Notes: generated by a model from the sequence alone, not told the origin. DNA of 64,000 bases from Granulicella tundricola MP5ACTX9 (GCF_000178975.2 NC_015064.1:2356001-2420000), one strand, 5' to 3'. Shown: positions 41,627 through 51,407, counted from the stretch's first letter. Made by a program: numbers and translations.

Positions 41627-43356
41627 CGTTCACTCCATCGAGCGTTGCGAAAAGCTTGTGTGGCTGGCGCGGAAACCGACCGCAGCCAATGTGCGACATT
41701 CAAATAATCCTTGGCGACCGCGTTATCCTGCGCGTAGTCCACCACCGTCATCCCCTCGGCAAGCGCCTCGCTCACCGCCGGCGAACGCCGGATCACATAA
41801 GGCAGCAGCCGATCCCCCAGTTGGCGCCGCAGAACCTCGCGCACATCCAGGTGCAGCGGAAGCGCAGCGTCAAACTGGTTCAGCAGGTAGTACGGCTGGA
41901 TCGCACGCCCTTCCTGGTCGTTCAACCCATGGAAGAAGCGTTCCACCGCCTGCAGGCTGATAACCGAGTTCATGTCCGGCGCAACCGGCACCAGGATCGT
42001 CGGGCTCATCTTGATCAATCTGCGGATCAGCCACGCCGAAGCCGTGTTCAGATCCAGCAGCACCCGGTGCGTCCCGCTCGCGGCCTTGGTGATCTCATCC
42101 GCCAGCGCGTCCTGCAAGGTACGGTCACCCGCCGCCTCGTCCACGTCATAGCTCACCAGGTAGATCGGCGCATCCGTGCTTCCGCTTGGGGGCGAGAACG
42201 TCCTCACGACACCCGCGCGCAGTTCGCTCGCGCCAAAATAAAACGGCAGCAGCCCATGCGACGTAGTATCCGTCAGCAGAACCTTCTCACCCAACGAAGA
42301 CAGAGAGCGTCCCAGCGTAGCGACCATGCTCGTCTTACCCACACCTCCGGCCAGCGAGAAGACCGCAAGGAACGGAGTCCGCGTCTCGCGATGACGCTCC
42401 GTCCCGTCTTCCTCCACCGGCTCCTGCCCCGGCTCAAACGCATCCTTCAGCCCATACCAGCGTGAAGCCACTCGCTCCCGCGAGTGCTGCAGCGTGTCAT
42501 CCACGGAAGACGGCACAACGCTTGGCTGCTGGGTCTCAGAGTTCAGCCACGCCGGCGTCACGCCACCCTGGCCAGCCCCATATCCTGCACCCGGCTGAGC
42601 CGCACTTCCATAAGCAGGCCGTATCCCGGAAGCGTCATCCGGACGATAGCCCTGCGGACGTCGCCGCCCAGGTGTCTCCGGCGGAAGATAAGGACGGCCA
42701 GTAGCATTCGGATTGTTCGGGTCGTCCCCGCGGTATCGATTCGGAAGCACCCGCTCCAACTGCTCGTTCGGCGTATAAAGATCGACCTCCGGTCCCGAAC
42801 CCTGTTCGCGCATATAAGGATCGCCCCGAAGCCCGGGAACCACCGCCGAAGGCTGCGGTCCAGCCAGCGAGCGCCGCCGCGTATCGGACTCAGCCCAGCG
42901 CGCAGCCTGCCGAGCAGCCGAGGCATGTGCCTCCGCAATCTCGCGCTCTTCCCGACGAGCCACCGCCTCCGCAAAGGCAGCCGCTTCAGCCCGCCGCGCA
43001 GCCTCAACTCGTTCAGCAGAAGCTCGCCGAGCAGCCTCTTCGGCCGTCAGGATCGCCTGTTCGCGGGGATAGTAGGTCTCGTCGCCCATCGGGTTGTGCG
43101 CGGCACGTTCCGCCTCACGCGCAATCTGCTCCGCCTCCGCAGCCGCACGTTCTGCCTCGGCGGCAGCCTGCAACTCCGCATGACGAAGCTCTTCCGCGGC
43201 GCGGTGCCGGACCTGCGCGCGATACTCACGCCGCGAAGCCGAAAAATCGCGATACTTCGCACCATGCAGGTTCGCCCACGAGTAAAGAATCGCTACGTCT
43301 TCCGGCGTCTCTGCCGCCAGCGGCTCTTCGGGGTTGTCGTTCAGGTACTTCTCCAT
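41623..43356 (-). CDS. bcsQ: BcsQ-type ATPase with N-terminal BcsR-like segment
   Basis: About 577 residues from the ATG at 43356; the frame is open to 43425. The C-terminal 250 residues form a MinD/ParA-type ATPase with the Walker A LAGGVGKTSM, switch LLTDTTSHG and VLLDLNTAS, as in BcsQ, which places the cellulose machine at the pole. The N-terminus (residues 15-45, DVAILYSWANLHGAKYRDFS) resembles the small protein BcsR. Between them lies an Ala/Glu/Arg-rich coiled coil (45-180) and a Pro/Gly-rich linker. In enterobacteria BcsR and BcsQ are separate partners, so this may be their fusion. First gene of the operon. Confidence 0.82.
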   Translation of the reverse strand: MEKYLNDNPEEPLAAETPEDVAILYSWANLHGAKYRDFSASRREYRAQVRHRAAEELRHAELQAAAEAERAAAEAEQIAREAERAAHNPMGDETYYPREQAILTAEEAARRASAERVEAARRAEAAAFAEAVARREEREIAEAHASAARQAARWAESDTRRRSLAGPQPSAVVPGLRGDPYMREQGSGPEVDLYTPNEQLERVLPNRYRGDDPNNPNATGRPYLPPETPGRRRPQGYRPDDASGIRPAYGSAAQPGAGYGAGQGGVTPAWLNSETQQPSVVPSSVDDTLQHSRERVASRWYGLKDAFEPGQEPVEEDGTERHRETRTPFLAVFSLAGGVGKTSMVATLGRSLSSLGEKVLLTDTTSHGLLPFYFGASELRAGVVRTFSPPSGSTDAPIYLVSYDVDEAAGDRTLQDALADEITKAASGTHRVLLDLNTASAWLIRRLIKMSPTILVPVAPDMNSVISLQAVERFFHGLNDQEGRAIQPYYLLNQFDAALPLHLDVREVLRRQLGDRLLPYVIRRSPAVSEALAEGMTVVDYAQDNAVAKDYLNVAHWLRSVSAPATQAFRNARWSER

Positions 43357-43752
43357 AAGGTCAGTTCCAGATAATCCAGTCGTCCAAAATCCGTTGATCG
43401 AGCGCCCTTGAGCTGCACCTGCCACCTCATCGCACCCTCAAAACGCTGCACAAATCCTTATGCAATGCTCAGAAGCCGCGTGGTGCCAACCCGCCAGTCA
43501 ATGACTCAGTAAGGCCACTTTAGTGCGCCCCACTGGAATTACCTACAGGAATCTTTGTGGGCGCATCCCAAGTCATCAAATGAGTATCCCCATTTATACT
43601 TCGCCCGCCGTCCAAACACACACAAAATTGTGCAAACTTTTCGCGATAAACGGAAGAAAGTTCCCAGCACCTGCAAACCCTTTGCTTCCCGCCCCCTCAA
43701 AGCGCCTCCCACTCCCACATCCGCCAATTATGGTATTTTCAAAGAGTGGTAT
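43357..43752. other. Gene-free stretch between bcsQ and tRNA-Lys
   Basis: About 395 bases without a convincing gene on either strand. It should hold the promoters of the bcs operon (leftwards) and of tRNA-Lys (rightwards), but no confident -35/-10 pair was identified. Short frames here lack support. Confidence 0.45.
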
Positions 43753-43828
43753 GAGCCTGTAGCTCAGTCGGTAGAGCATCGCCCTTTTAAGGCGTTGGTC
43801 CTGGGTTCGAGCCCCAGCGGGCTCACCA
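43753..43828 (+). tRNA. tRNA-Lys (anticodon UUU)
   Basis: A 76-base cloverleaf. Acceptor GAGCCTG pairs with CGGGCTC (one G-T), the D-arm reads GCTCAGTCGGTAGAGC, and the anticodon loop is CTTTTAA with anticodon TTT. The T-arm is CTGGG/CCCAG with TTCGAGC. CCA is encoded at 43826-43828. Confidence 0.96.
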
Positions 43829-43869
43829 TCCTCTTCTCATCCCCAAGCAAGTGCCACAAGCCGGCAGGC

Positions 43870-45093
43870 CTATGCCGTCGGCTTGTCCGGCACTGCCATC
43901 ACCGCGCAGAAGTCATCCAGAAAACGCCCCGCATAGCTCTCCACCAGGCTCTTCAGCCGCGGCTCTGAGCCCGACTTCAAAATAATCCCCGCATGATGCG
44001 TCTTGTGAAGCCGCAGCACGATCTCCGGGTCCGTATACCCGCTCGTATCCGGCGTCTCCTGCTTCGCCAGGCTGATCACGCTGCCCGCATACTCCTTCCG
44101 CAGCTCCGGCAGCTTATACTCCTCGCCCTTCGCCAGCGCCACCTCAATCCGAGCCCACTCCACCCACGGATTCACCCCCGTCGCAAACTCCAGAGTCTCG
44201 GCAATATAAGCCCCGCCCACCCGGGCCGCCGTCTCCAGGAAATAGAACCTCCCATCCGCGTCCGCCCGAATGAACTCGCTGTGCGTCACCCCTGCGTGCA
44301 TATGCAGCCCAGCAATCAGGCTCTCGTGAATCTTCAGCAGCCCCTTGCCGTCCTTCGATCCCAGTTCCAGCGTCCGCGTCGTAAACACACCACCCTGGTG
44401 CATCGTCTGCATCGGAGGCTTCCCATATTGGAACGGCTGCGCGAACAGAACCTTCCCGCCCCACGTCACACCCTCCACATGGAACACCTCGCCTGAAACG
44501 AACCGTTCCATCACATAGTGACTCTGCAGGTCCCCAAGCTCATCCAGCGCCGGCCAAAGCTGGTCCTCATGCTCAATCCGCCTGATCCCGATCGCCGAAG
44601 CACTCGTCCTCGGCTTCAGCAGCCATGGCCCCGGCACATTCCGCATGAACGCCCGCAGATCGTCGTAGTTAAACACGCCGGTAAACTCCGGCACCGCGAT
44701 CCCGGCCTTCTTTGCCTCGGTCCGCATCGCCAGCTTGTCCCGGAAGAACCGCGTCGCCGTCTCCCCCAGCCCCGGCAGCCGCATATGCTCGCGCAGCAGC
44801 GCCGCAGCCTCCAAGTCGAACTCATCCAGCGGCACAATCCGGTCGATCCGCCGCGTCCGCGCCAGGTACATCACCGTATTCAGAATCTGTCCCGGCGTCA
44901 GGTCCTCCGGCATCGTCAGAAGCTCGTGCAGAATGTCCTTCGGCCAGTCGTCATCCCTCAGCCGATCAACCGTCAGCAGCGTCACCTCGCACCCCAGCGC
45001 CGCCGCCTCCCGCAGGAAGGCCTGTCCCTTCACGTAAGTGCTAATGCAGAAGATCGCCGGCTTCCCACTCGTACCGCTGGTCCACTCGCTCAT
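43870..45093 (-). CDS. ATP-grasp ligase of unknown substrate
   Basis: A 407-residue protein with an ATP-grasp fold of the biotin-carboxylase/carbamoyl-phosphate type. A Rossmann-like N-terminus (10-110) is followed by the lid and ATP-binding strands VPGPWLLKPRTSASAIGIRR and HYVMERFVSGEVFHVEG. The metal-binding end THSEFIRADADGRFYFLETAARVGG gives the Glu/Asn-type ligands. It should join a carboxylate to an amine or thiol with ATP. It lies 33 bases after hldE in the same operon, so the product may be cell-surface related, but the substrate is not evident. GGAGG precedes the ATG closely. Confidence 0.82.
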   Translation of the reverse strand: MSEWTSGTSGKPAIFCISTYVKGQAFLREAAALGCEVTLLTVDRLRDDDWPKDILHELLTMPEDLTPGQILNTVMYLARTRRIDRIVPLDEFDLEAAALLREHMRLPGLGETATRFFRDKLAMRTEAKKAGIAVPEFTGVFNYDDLRAFMRNVPGPWLLKPRTSASAIGIRRIEHEDQLWPALDELGDLQSHYVMERFVSGEVFHVEGVTWGGKVLFAQPFQYGKPPMQTMHQGGVFTTRTLELGSKDGKGLLKIHESLIAGLHMHAGVTHSEFIRADADGRFYFLETAARVGGAYIAETLEFATGVNPWVEWARIEVALAKGEEYKLPELRKEYAGSVISLAKQETPDTSGYTDPEIVLRLHKTHHAGIILKSGSEPRLKSLVESYAGRFLDDFCAVMAVPDKPTA

Positions 45094-45126
45094 AAACCTC
45101 CCAGGAATTCAGTGAATCACCGTTCC

Positions 45127-46614
45127 TTAAGTCGTCTGATGCTCCTCAGCCGGAGTCGTCAGCTTCCGCACGATGTTCGTCGTGGAAAATCCTTCCACGA
45201 TCGGCACGATCTCCACCCGGCCGCCCCGTCCGATCACATCCTCATGCCCCACCACCGTCTCAATCGAGTAGTCCCCACCCTTCACCAGAACATCCGGCTT
45301 CAACACCTGGATCAGCTCCAGCGGAGTATCTTCTTCAAACAGCACCACCGCATCCACCGACGCCAGCGCAGCCATCACCCTTGCCCGCTCCCGCTCGCCC
45401 ACAATGGGCCGCGAAGGCCCCTTCAGCCGGCAGATCGAGGCATCCGCATTCAACCCAAGCACCAGCTTCGACCCAAACCGTCTGCACTCTTCCAGCAGCG
45501 TGATATGTCCCACATGCAGCAGGTCGAAGCATCCGTTCGTAAATACCACGGTCTCTCCAGCAGCACGCCACTCCGTCACCCGCCGCTGCACCCGCTCCCA
45601 ATCCAGAATCTTCTCGCCCGAAGTGATCCCGGAACTCGGCGTCAAAGCAGAGATCAGCTCATGCTGCGCAATCGGCACCGTCCCGACCTTGCCCACAACA
45701 ATACCCGCCGCCAGGTTCGCCAGCTCCACCGCAGTCCGGGTCTGCAAGCCACCCGCCAGAGCCGCAGCCAGCACCGCAATCACCGTATCGCCCGCACCCG
45801 AAACGTCATAAACCTCGCGAGCCCGAGCCGGTGAATGGAAGTCCCCCTCAGGCCCCAGCACGGTAATTCCCTTCTCGCTCATCGTCACGGTCAGGAACTT
45901 GAAGTCATGCTCCGTCATCTGCACCCGGGCAGCAGCCAGCAACTCCGCAGTCTGGTGTGCCGGCACACCCGTAGCCAGCGACAGTTCATTCAGATTCGGA
46001 CAAACCGTAGTCGCACCCGAATATTTACTGAAGTCCTTCGTCTTCGGGTCCACCAGCACCGGCACACCCGCCATCCGAGCGGCCCGGATAATCGCCTCGC
46101 ACACCTTATCCGTCAGCACACCCTTCGCATAGTCGGACAGGATGACCGCATGAACCTTGGTCACCAGCTCCACCGCCCGAGCCTCCAGCCGTTCAGACTC
46201 TGCCATCGGAGCCTTATCCCGGCTCTCGATATCCAGCCGCAGAATCTGCTGCGTCTTAGCCATAATCCGAGTCTTTGAAATCGTAGGCAGTGAGCTCGAA
46301 ACCACACCCACCGTATCGATCTTCGCCGCCTCAAGCAGCTTCACCAGCTCGCCCTGCTCCGCGTCCGCGCCCCAGAACCCCGCCAGCAGCGTCTGGCAGC
46401 CCAGCCCTGCCAGATTCATCGCGACGTTCGCCGCGCCTCCCGGCCGCTCATACCGCTGCGCATGTCGCAGCACTGGCACCGGAGCCTCAGGCGAGATCCG
46501 TTCCACCTCACCCAAGATGTAACGGTCGAGCATGATATCCCCAACCACAAGGATCTTCAGCTCTCCAAAGCCATGTTCCAACAGTTCGAGGACGGAATGA
46601 AGTTCAGGCAGCAT
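45127..46614 (-). CDS. hldE: Bifunctional heptose-7-P kinase / heptose-1-P adenylyltransferase
   Basis: A 495-residue two-domain enzyme of ADP-heptose synthesis for LPS inner core. The N-terminal ribokinase-like domain (1-320) has GDIMLDRYILGEVERISPEAP, GGAANVAMNLAGLG and the catalytic DVSGAGDTVIAVLA. The C-terminal nucleotidyltransferase domain (350-480) has FTNGCFDLLHVGHITLLEE (HxGH) and the LNADASICRLKG stretch. Both active sites look complete. It is flanked by a heptosyltransferase 30 bases upstream and an ATP-grasp gene downstream, on one strand. Confidence 0.96.
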   Translation of the reverse strand: MLPELHSVLELLEHGFGELKILVVGDIMLDRYILGEVERISPEAPVPVLRHAQRYERPGGAANVAMNLAGLGCQTLLAGFWGADAEQGELVKLLEAAKIDTVGVVSSSLPTISKTRIMAKTQQILRLDIESRDKAPMAESERLEARAVELVTKVHAVILSDYAKGVLTDKVCEAIIRAARMAGVPVLVDPKTKDFSKYSGATTVCPNLNELSLATGVPAHQTAELLAAARVQMTEHDFKFLTVTMSEKGITVLGPEGDFHSPARAREVYDVSGAGDTVIAVLAAALAGGLQTRTAVELANLAAGIVVGKVGTVPIAQHELISALTPSSGITSGEKILDWERVQRRVTEWRAAGETVVFTNGCFDLLHVGHITLLEECRRFGSKLVLGLNADASICRLKGPSRPIVGERERARVMAALASVDAVVLFEEDTPLELIQVLKPDVLVKGGDYSIETVVGHEDVIGRGGRVEIVPIVEGFSTTNIVRKLTTPAEEHQTT

Positions 46615-46644
46615 TCAGACTGAAGATACCAGAACCACGCCAAC

Positions 46645-47748
46645 CTAGCGCCCTGCCCCCACCCGTTCCCCCAGCACCTCGCGCACCGCCTCCACCACCT
46701 CATCCACCCCAATGCTCGTCAGACACCGCTTCTGCTCCACCACGCACCGCTCCAGCCCGCAGCCCATGCAGCTCACCTCGTGATAGATCACCCTGTGCTG
46801 CTTGCCGTACGGAAACCACATCCTCGGCAGATTCCGCGCGGAAAAGATCGCCACCACCGGAGCTCCAATCGCCGCCGCCAGGTGCATAGGCCCGGAGTCA
46901 TGCCCCAGAAACACCTGCGCCTGCGCAAAGCACGCCGCGCTCTCCCGCGGAGAAAGCTTTCCGCACAGGTTGACCACCGGGCTGTCTTCCCCGGCCGACT
47001 CCCGCCACCCCTCCGCCACAAACTCGCTTGTCTCGCTCTCGCCCTTCACCCCGGTAAACACCAGCGCATGATCCCGATACTGCCGGCCCATCTCCACCAT
47101 CAGCGCCCGCCATCGCTCTTTGCCCCAGTCGTTCGCCTGCAGCTTCGTCCCAATGCTGAACATGATCAGCGGCCGTCCCTTCGCCGCCGCCAGCATCTCC
47201 CGCCCCCGCGCACGTTCCGCAATCGAGAGTCGCAGATCCCACGCATCCGCCCGGTCGATCTCCGCGTCCCCCAGCTCACTGATATTCCGCACCAGCCGTT
47301 CGCACTCCGGCTCATACCCCAGCTCATCCCCTAGCCACGTATTTCTCTGCGCCACATCCGTCAAAGGCACGCCAACCTGCCGCGGGATCCCGCACACCTT
47401 GAAAAACAGCGAGTCCCTCTTTGCCACGCTCACGCCCCGAGCAGCTGCCAGGTACACCAGCACCTGCGGTCGCCAGCGGATCAATTCAAACCACAGCCTC
47501 AGCAGAGCAAACGGGTTCCGCATCCCCACCGTGTAGCGAAAATACCCAGCCACCAGCCCGCTCTTGCCCAGCACGGCAGCCGCCGCAGGAGCCTTATCGT
47601 TGATTGGAAAGTTCGTCAGCAGCTTGCGTTCCGCACCCGGAAACGCGCGTGCGATCAGGTGCAGCGCAGGCAGCGCCACCACGGTATCCCCCAGACTTCC
47701 CAGCCGGTAGATCAGAACCCGTTTTACCCGTTTCGCCATTCCCCCCAT
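46645..47748 (-). CDS. Heptosyltransferase, glycosyltransferase family 9
   Basis: A 367-residue GT9 protein that transfers L-glycero-D-manno-heptose from ADP-heptose to LPS core. The N-terminal VLIYRLGSLGDTVVALPAL is the GT9 acceptor-domain signature. The donor site has FSIGTKLQANDWG, LSPRESAACFAQA and the typical HDSGPMHLAAAIGAPVVAIF (about 270). The late CMGCGLERCVVEQKRCL Cys-rich stretch is common in this family. It heads the operon with hldE. Whether it is WaaC, WaaF or another heptosyltransferase cannot be told. ATGs at 47748 and 47739 are both possible starts. Confidence 0.9.
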   Translation of the reverse strand: MGGMAKRVKRVLIYRLGSLGDTVVALPALHLIARAFPGAERKLLTNFPINDKAPAAAAVLGKSGLVAGYFRYTVGMRNPFALLRLWFELIRWRPQVLVYLAAARGVSVAKRDSLFFKVCGIPRQVGVPLTDVAQRNTWLGDELGYEPECERLVRNISELGDAEIDRADAWDLRLSIAERARGREMLAAAKGRPLIMFSIGTKLQANDWGKERWRALMVEMGRQYRDHALVFTGVKGESETSEFVAEGWRESAGEDSPVVNLCGKLSPRESAACFAQAQVFLGHDSGPMHLAAAIGAPVVAIFSARNLPRMWFPYGKQHRVIYHEVSCMGCGLERCVVEQKRCLTSIGVDEVVEAVREVLGERVGAGR

Positions 47749-47840
47749 TCTCCAGCCTCACGCCTCGCCCTGCAACCTATACTCAATCCCCTTCGCAACA
47801 ACGTCTCGCATTTGATACGCTCATCCAACAACTCGCCCCC

Positions 47841-48452
47841 ATGCACACTCCCTCCTCAACTCCCTTCGTCGACGCCGCCCTCATCACTCGCATGCACGAC
47901 GAGGCCACAGCTCTCTGGCACACCACCTTGCCGGACCTCGCCCCTGACCCCGCCAGCCTCCTCCACCAGGTCCGCGCCCATCACCGCGCCAACTACGACC
48001 TCTGGCACCAGGAGGACGAAGCTCGCAACCCCTCAGCCACCGACTCCATCATCGCCACCGTCAAGCACGCCATCGACCGCCTCAACCAGCTCCGCAACGA
48101 TACCGTCGAGCAGATGGACGTGCGCCTCCTCGCCGAGGCCAGCCCCCAGAATGAGGACGCCCCCCTCCACTCGGAGACCCCCGGCCTTATCATCGACCGC
48201 CTCTCCATCCTCGCCCTCAAGCAGTACCACACCGCCGAGGAGTCCCAGCGCCCCTCGGCAACCGAGCAGCATCGCCTCCGCAACCTCGCCCGCCTCCACG
48301 TCATCCGCCAGCAGCGCAACGACCTCGCACTCTGCCTTGACCAGCTCTGGAACGACATCCGCAGCGGCCGCCGCCGCTTCAAACTCTACCGCCAGATGAA
48401 GATGTACAACGATCCCGACCTCAACCCGGTCCTCTATCGCAACCCTCGTTGA
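47841..48452 (+). CDS. DUF4254 protein
   Basis: About 203 residues, helical, with DLWHQEDEARNP, KHAIDRLNQLRND, LIIDRLSILALKQYH and QRNDLALCLDQLWNDI. This matches the DUF4254 family, which is often found beside LPS heptose genes in Acidobacteria and Bacteroidetes; its function is unknown to me. The ATG at 47841 is chosen over a longer upstream frame that would overlap the divergent heptosyltransferase. The two genes share a 92-base control region. Confidence 0.75.
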   Translation: MHTPSSTPFVDAALITRMHDEATALWHTTLPDLAPDPASLLHQVRAHHRANYDLWHQEDEARNPSATDSIIATVKHAIDRLNQLRNDTVEQMDVRLLAEASPQNEDAPLHSETPGLIIDRLSILALKQYHTAEESQRPSATEQHRLRNLARLHVIRQQRNDLALCLDQLWNDIRSGRRRFKLYRQMKMYNDPDLNPVLYRNPR

Positions 48453-48483
48453 CTCCTCACCCAAGGCACATGCACAGCAGGAG

Positions 48484-48512
48484 TTGACCTACCGATCCCT
48501 TGTGCGTATAAA
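48484..48512 (+). promoter_or_regulatory. Sigma-70-like promoter for the TPR gene
   Basis: TTGACC (48484-48489), 17 bases, TATAAA (48507-48512). It sits 34 bases before the GTG start of the next gene, which has AAAGG at a good distance. Confidence 0.65.
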
Positions 48513-48545
48513 ACCGAGGAGAAGCACACAAAGGTAACCATCGCC

Positions 48546-49154
48546 GTGAAGATGTTGAACGCCCAAACATCTCGGCCCTTAGGAACGACTATGGCGCAGA
48601 CAAAACCGATCTCCCAAGCCGCACCCAAGCGAGCTCCCCGCATCATCGCCGGCTCCGCGGCCCCCGCGCACGACGCGGCCCGCGCGCAGACCCTCGTCAA
48701 CTATGAGGCGGCCCTCCAGCTCATGCAGCAGGGCAAATACGATAAGGCCCACGCCGCCTTTGACAAGATGCTCCTCAACAGCCCAGCCGATCTCGCAGAG
48801 CGCATCCGCATGTACATCAACGCCTGCCTGCTTCAGGTCTCCAAGGGCAAGACCACCTTCAGCTCGCACGAAGAAGAATACGATTACGCAATCTCGCTCC
48901 TCAACGACGGCCACTACGAAGACGCCCGCACCCACTTCAAAGCCATCCTCAGCCACAACGCAAAAGCCGACTACGTCTTCTACGGCATGGCCGTCCTCGC
49001 CAGCATGACCGGCGACTGCAACACCTGCCTCGAGCACCTCACCGAGGCCATCCGCCAGAACCCGCGCAACCGCATCCAGGCCCGCGCCGACTCCGACTTC
49101 CAGGACATGGCCGACGACCCCCGCTTCACAGAACTCCTCTACCCGGAAGTATAG
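48546..49154 (+). CDS. TPR-repeat protein
   Basis: A 202-residue soluble protein. Three helical-pair repeats are visible: NYEAALQLMQQGKYDKAHAAF (about 50-72), YDYAISLLNDGHYEDARTHF (about 112-132) and FYGMAVLASMTGDCNTCLEHL (about 143-165), all TPR-like. It likely binds another protein; no catalytic motif is seen. A 'DSFQDMADDPRF'-like end is common in bacterial TPR proteins with co-chaperone-type roles. The start is GTG at 48546 with a ribosome binding site; an ATG at 48591 is the alternative. It is transcribed alone from a good promoter. Confidence 0.72.
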   Translation: MKMLNAQTSRPLGTTMAQTKPISQAAPKRAPRIIAGSAAPAHDAARAQTLVNYEAALQLMQQGKYDKAHAAFDKMLLNSPADLAERIRMYINACLLQVSKGKTTFSSHEEEYDYAISLLNDGHYEDARTHFKAILSHNAKADYVFYGMAVLASMTGDCNTCLEHLTEAIRQNPRNRIQARADSDFQDMADDPRFTELLYPEV

Positions 49155-49240
49155 AAAAGGAAGCAAGATCATCGGCTCTCGCCGTCGTCTCTTCCATGTA
49201 CGCTAGGCGGATACCCCACACCGAGACAGCGCTGAAGGAG

Positions 49241-49306
49241 CCTCACATAACAGACTGGGCCGAAGGCCTAGGTAAAGACACCCAGGAATCCAAGGGCTGA
49301 AGGCCC
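49241..49306. repeat. GGCCGAAGGCC / GGGCTGAAGGCCC repeats
   Basis: Two short C/G hairpins of the same general type as repeat C occupy the 180-base gap between the convergent TPR and QueG-YihY genes, a position suited to terminators. Confidence 0.4.
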
Positions 49307-49336
49307 GACACATAACCGTGTCCCCCAACCCAGATC

Positions 49337-51385
49337 TCACTCCGCCTCAGCCTCTCTCGCCAGCCGCAGCGTATACCGCGTAGCCGAAAAATGCGCCCCC
49401 GCCAGCAGCATCAATCCGGACAAAAATGCCCACATCATCAATCCCACTGAAACCTTGAACGGCCCATACACCGACTCAAAATCCAGGTGCGGCAAAGCCA
49501 GCACATACAGATACTTCGCCACCTCCCACGAAAGCCCAATCACAATCGCCGTTGGCAACACCGCCATCGCCGGAATCTTCCGATGCGGCAGCACCCAATA
49601 GATCAGGAAGAACAGCAGCACACTCATCACCACGGCACAGATCTTCAGCACCCCGCCCGCCAGGAAGTTGAAGAAGATGTTGTCCGTATGCCCAAAGAAG
49701 ATCCACGTCGTGATCCTCTGCTGCCCGGTCGCCAGCGCCACGGAAGCCATAGCCAGCGCACCAACCGCCGCCGCCAGCCCCAGCGATACCATCTGGTTCT
49801 GCAGATAATTCCGGTTCTCCTTCACCCCCCAGACATTGTTCAGCGCCACCTCCAGCGGCAGGAACACCCCCGTAGAAGTGATCAGCAGCATCACCACGGA
49901 AAACACCCGGGTCGAGCCATGCGGGTGCACCAGCGACGTCATATTCCGCACGATAAAGTCCTGATTGTTCGGCAGAATCGTCCGCAGCAGATCCCCCACC
50001 ACCGCCACCATCGCAGGCGAATGAAATACCTTCTGCGCCAGCGTAAGCAGCAGCACGATAAACGGAAACAAAGACAGAATCACATTCGCCGCCACGCTGA
50101 ACGCATATGTATGCACCTCGGTGCTCGCCATATACATCGCCAGCGCCTTCACCTGAGGCCACGCGCCATCCTCCCGCACGGTAGGCTTCACAGCCTCAAT
50201 CGGCTTCACCTCCGGCTCAGCTTCACTCTTCTTTACGTCCTCAGACAACATCCACGCCCTCTGCCTCGATGCTAGCAGCCCCAACCGCCTCAAAGCCCAC
50301 CCCGCACTCTCCGCCAGCACCGCATCCTCACCACCCGCCCACTCCATCAGCTTCGGCACAAACGACTCATCCCCGCTATTCCCCATCGCAATCGCCACAT
50401 TCCTTTGCACCCTATGCCGCTTCGTCCGCTCCAGCGGACTCCCCTTGAACCACCTCCGAAATTCGTCTGCGCTCATCCCCCCGAGCCAATCAAGCGAAGG
50501 ATTCACCAACTCGCCCCGAGCCCGAAACCCCACATGATCCCCCACCGGGGCCTTCCGATTCCACGGACAAACATCCTGGCAGATATCGCACCCAAACACC
50601 TGCCGCCCCATCTTCTCCCGCAATTCCTCCGCAATCGCTCCCTTCTTCTCAATTGTCAGATAAGCGATACACAGAGAAGCATCCATCTCTCGCGACGCAA
50701 CCAGCGCTCCCGTAGGACAAGCCTCAATACATCGAGTACAACTCCCACACCGATCCGCCGCCACCAAAGCAGCAGCCTCCGTCTCCACCTCCAGCGAGCA
50801 AACAATCACCCCCAGCAGCAGCCAGCTCCCCACCCCCTGATTGATCACACATGTATTCTTCCCTACCCATCCCACCCCCGCCCGAGCCGCAAAGTCCCTC
50901 TCCAGCAACGGCCCCGTATCCACATAGCACTTCGTCTGAAGCGTCTCACTGGAAACCCGCGCAACCAACCCCGCCTCGACCACCTTCAGCCGCCTCATCA
51001 GATCATCGTGATAATCGACCGGCTCCCCGTCCTCCCCGCCACTCCACGCATACCGCCCAATCCACCCCGCGCCCTTAGCTGCCGCGTCAACAGACAAAGG
51101 CCCCTCAGCGTGATAGTTCAAAGCACAAACCACCACGGACCTCACCCAAGGCATAGCCACCCGAGCCGACCGCCTCAACAACTCCCCAGCCTCATCCCTT
51201 CGTTTCAGGTACTCCATCTCCCCCGCACGCCCGCCCGCGACCCATTCAGAAAACCTCTCCGCAGTAAGCACTCCCTCACTCTCCCCTGAAGCCGGAGCCC
51301 CCGCCACCCCACACAAATCGAACCCCGCCCCCACAGCCGAGCCCCTCACCCACTCCACCAGCTCCGAGCTCCACGCACTCCCCAT
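49337..51385 (-). CDS. queG: QueG epoxyqueuosine reductase fused to a YihY/BrkB-type membrane domain
   Basis: About 682 residues in one uninterrupted frame. Residues 1-365 are QueG, which reduces epoxyqueuosine to queuosine in tRNA with cobalamin and two [4Fe-4S] clusters. CGSCTRCIEACPTGAL and CDICQDVCPWN are the cluster motifs, followed by a short HEAT-like end (VQRNVAIAMGNSGDE). After a charged linker, residues about 410-680 carry six hydrophobic helices with the UPF0761/YihY signature (VHTYAFSVAANVILSLFPF, NNVWGVKENR). No stop or start separates them. Starts at 51385 (ATG) or 51424 (TTG, better ribosome site) are possible. QueG needs B12, linking it to the cob operon. Confidence 0.82.
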   Translation of the reverse strand: MGSAWSSELVEWVRGSAVGAGFDLCGVAGAPASGESEGVLTAERFSEWVAGGRAGEMEYLKRRDEAGELLRRSARVAMPWVRSVVVCALNYHAEGPLSVDAAAKGAGWIGRYAWSGGEDGEPVDYHDDLMRRLKVVEAGLVARVSSETLQTKCYVDTGPLLERDFAARAGVGWVGKNTCVINQGVGSWLLLGVIVCSLEVETEAAALVAADRCGSCTRCIEACPTGALVASREMDASLCIAYLTIEKKGAIAEELREKMGRQVFGCDICQDVCPWNRKAPVGDHVGFRARGELVNPSLDWLGGMSADEFRRWFKGSPLERTKRHRVQRNVAIAMGNSGDESFVPKLMEWAGGEDAVLAESAGWALRRLGLLASRQRAWMLSEDVKKSEAEPEVKPIEAVKPTVREDGAWPQVKALAMYMASTEVHTYAFSVAANVILSLFPFIVLLLTLAQKVFHSPAMVAVVGDLLRTILPNNQDFIVRNMTSLVHPHGSTRVFSVVMLLITSTGVFLPLEVALNNVWGVKENRNYLQNQMVSLGLAAAVGALAMASVALATGQQRITTWIFFGHTDNIFFNFLAGGVLKICAVVMSVLLFFLIYWVLPHRKIPAMAVLPTAIVIGLSWEVAKYLYVLALPHLDFESVYGPFKVSVGLMMWAFLSGLMLLAGAHFSATRYTLRLAREAEAE

Positions 51386-51407
51386 CCGTAAACGGTAAAC
51401 TACCTCT

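Noticed and set aside
43857..43885. Interrupted hairpin between tRNA-Lys and the ATP-grasp gene as a terminator
   Set aside because: The stem needs a bulge, there is no T-run, and it lies largely in the last codons of the gene.
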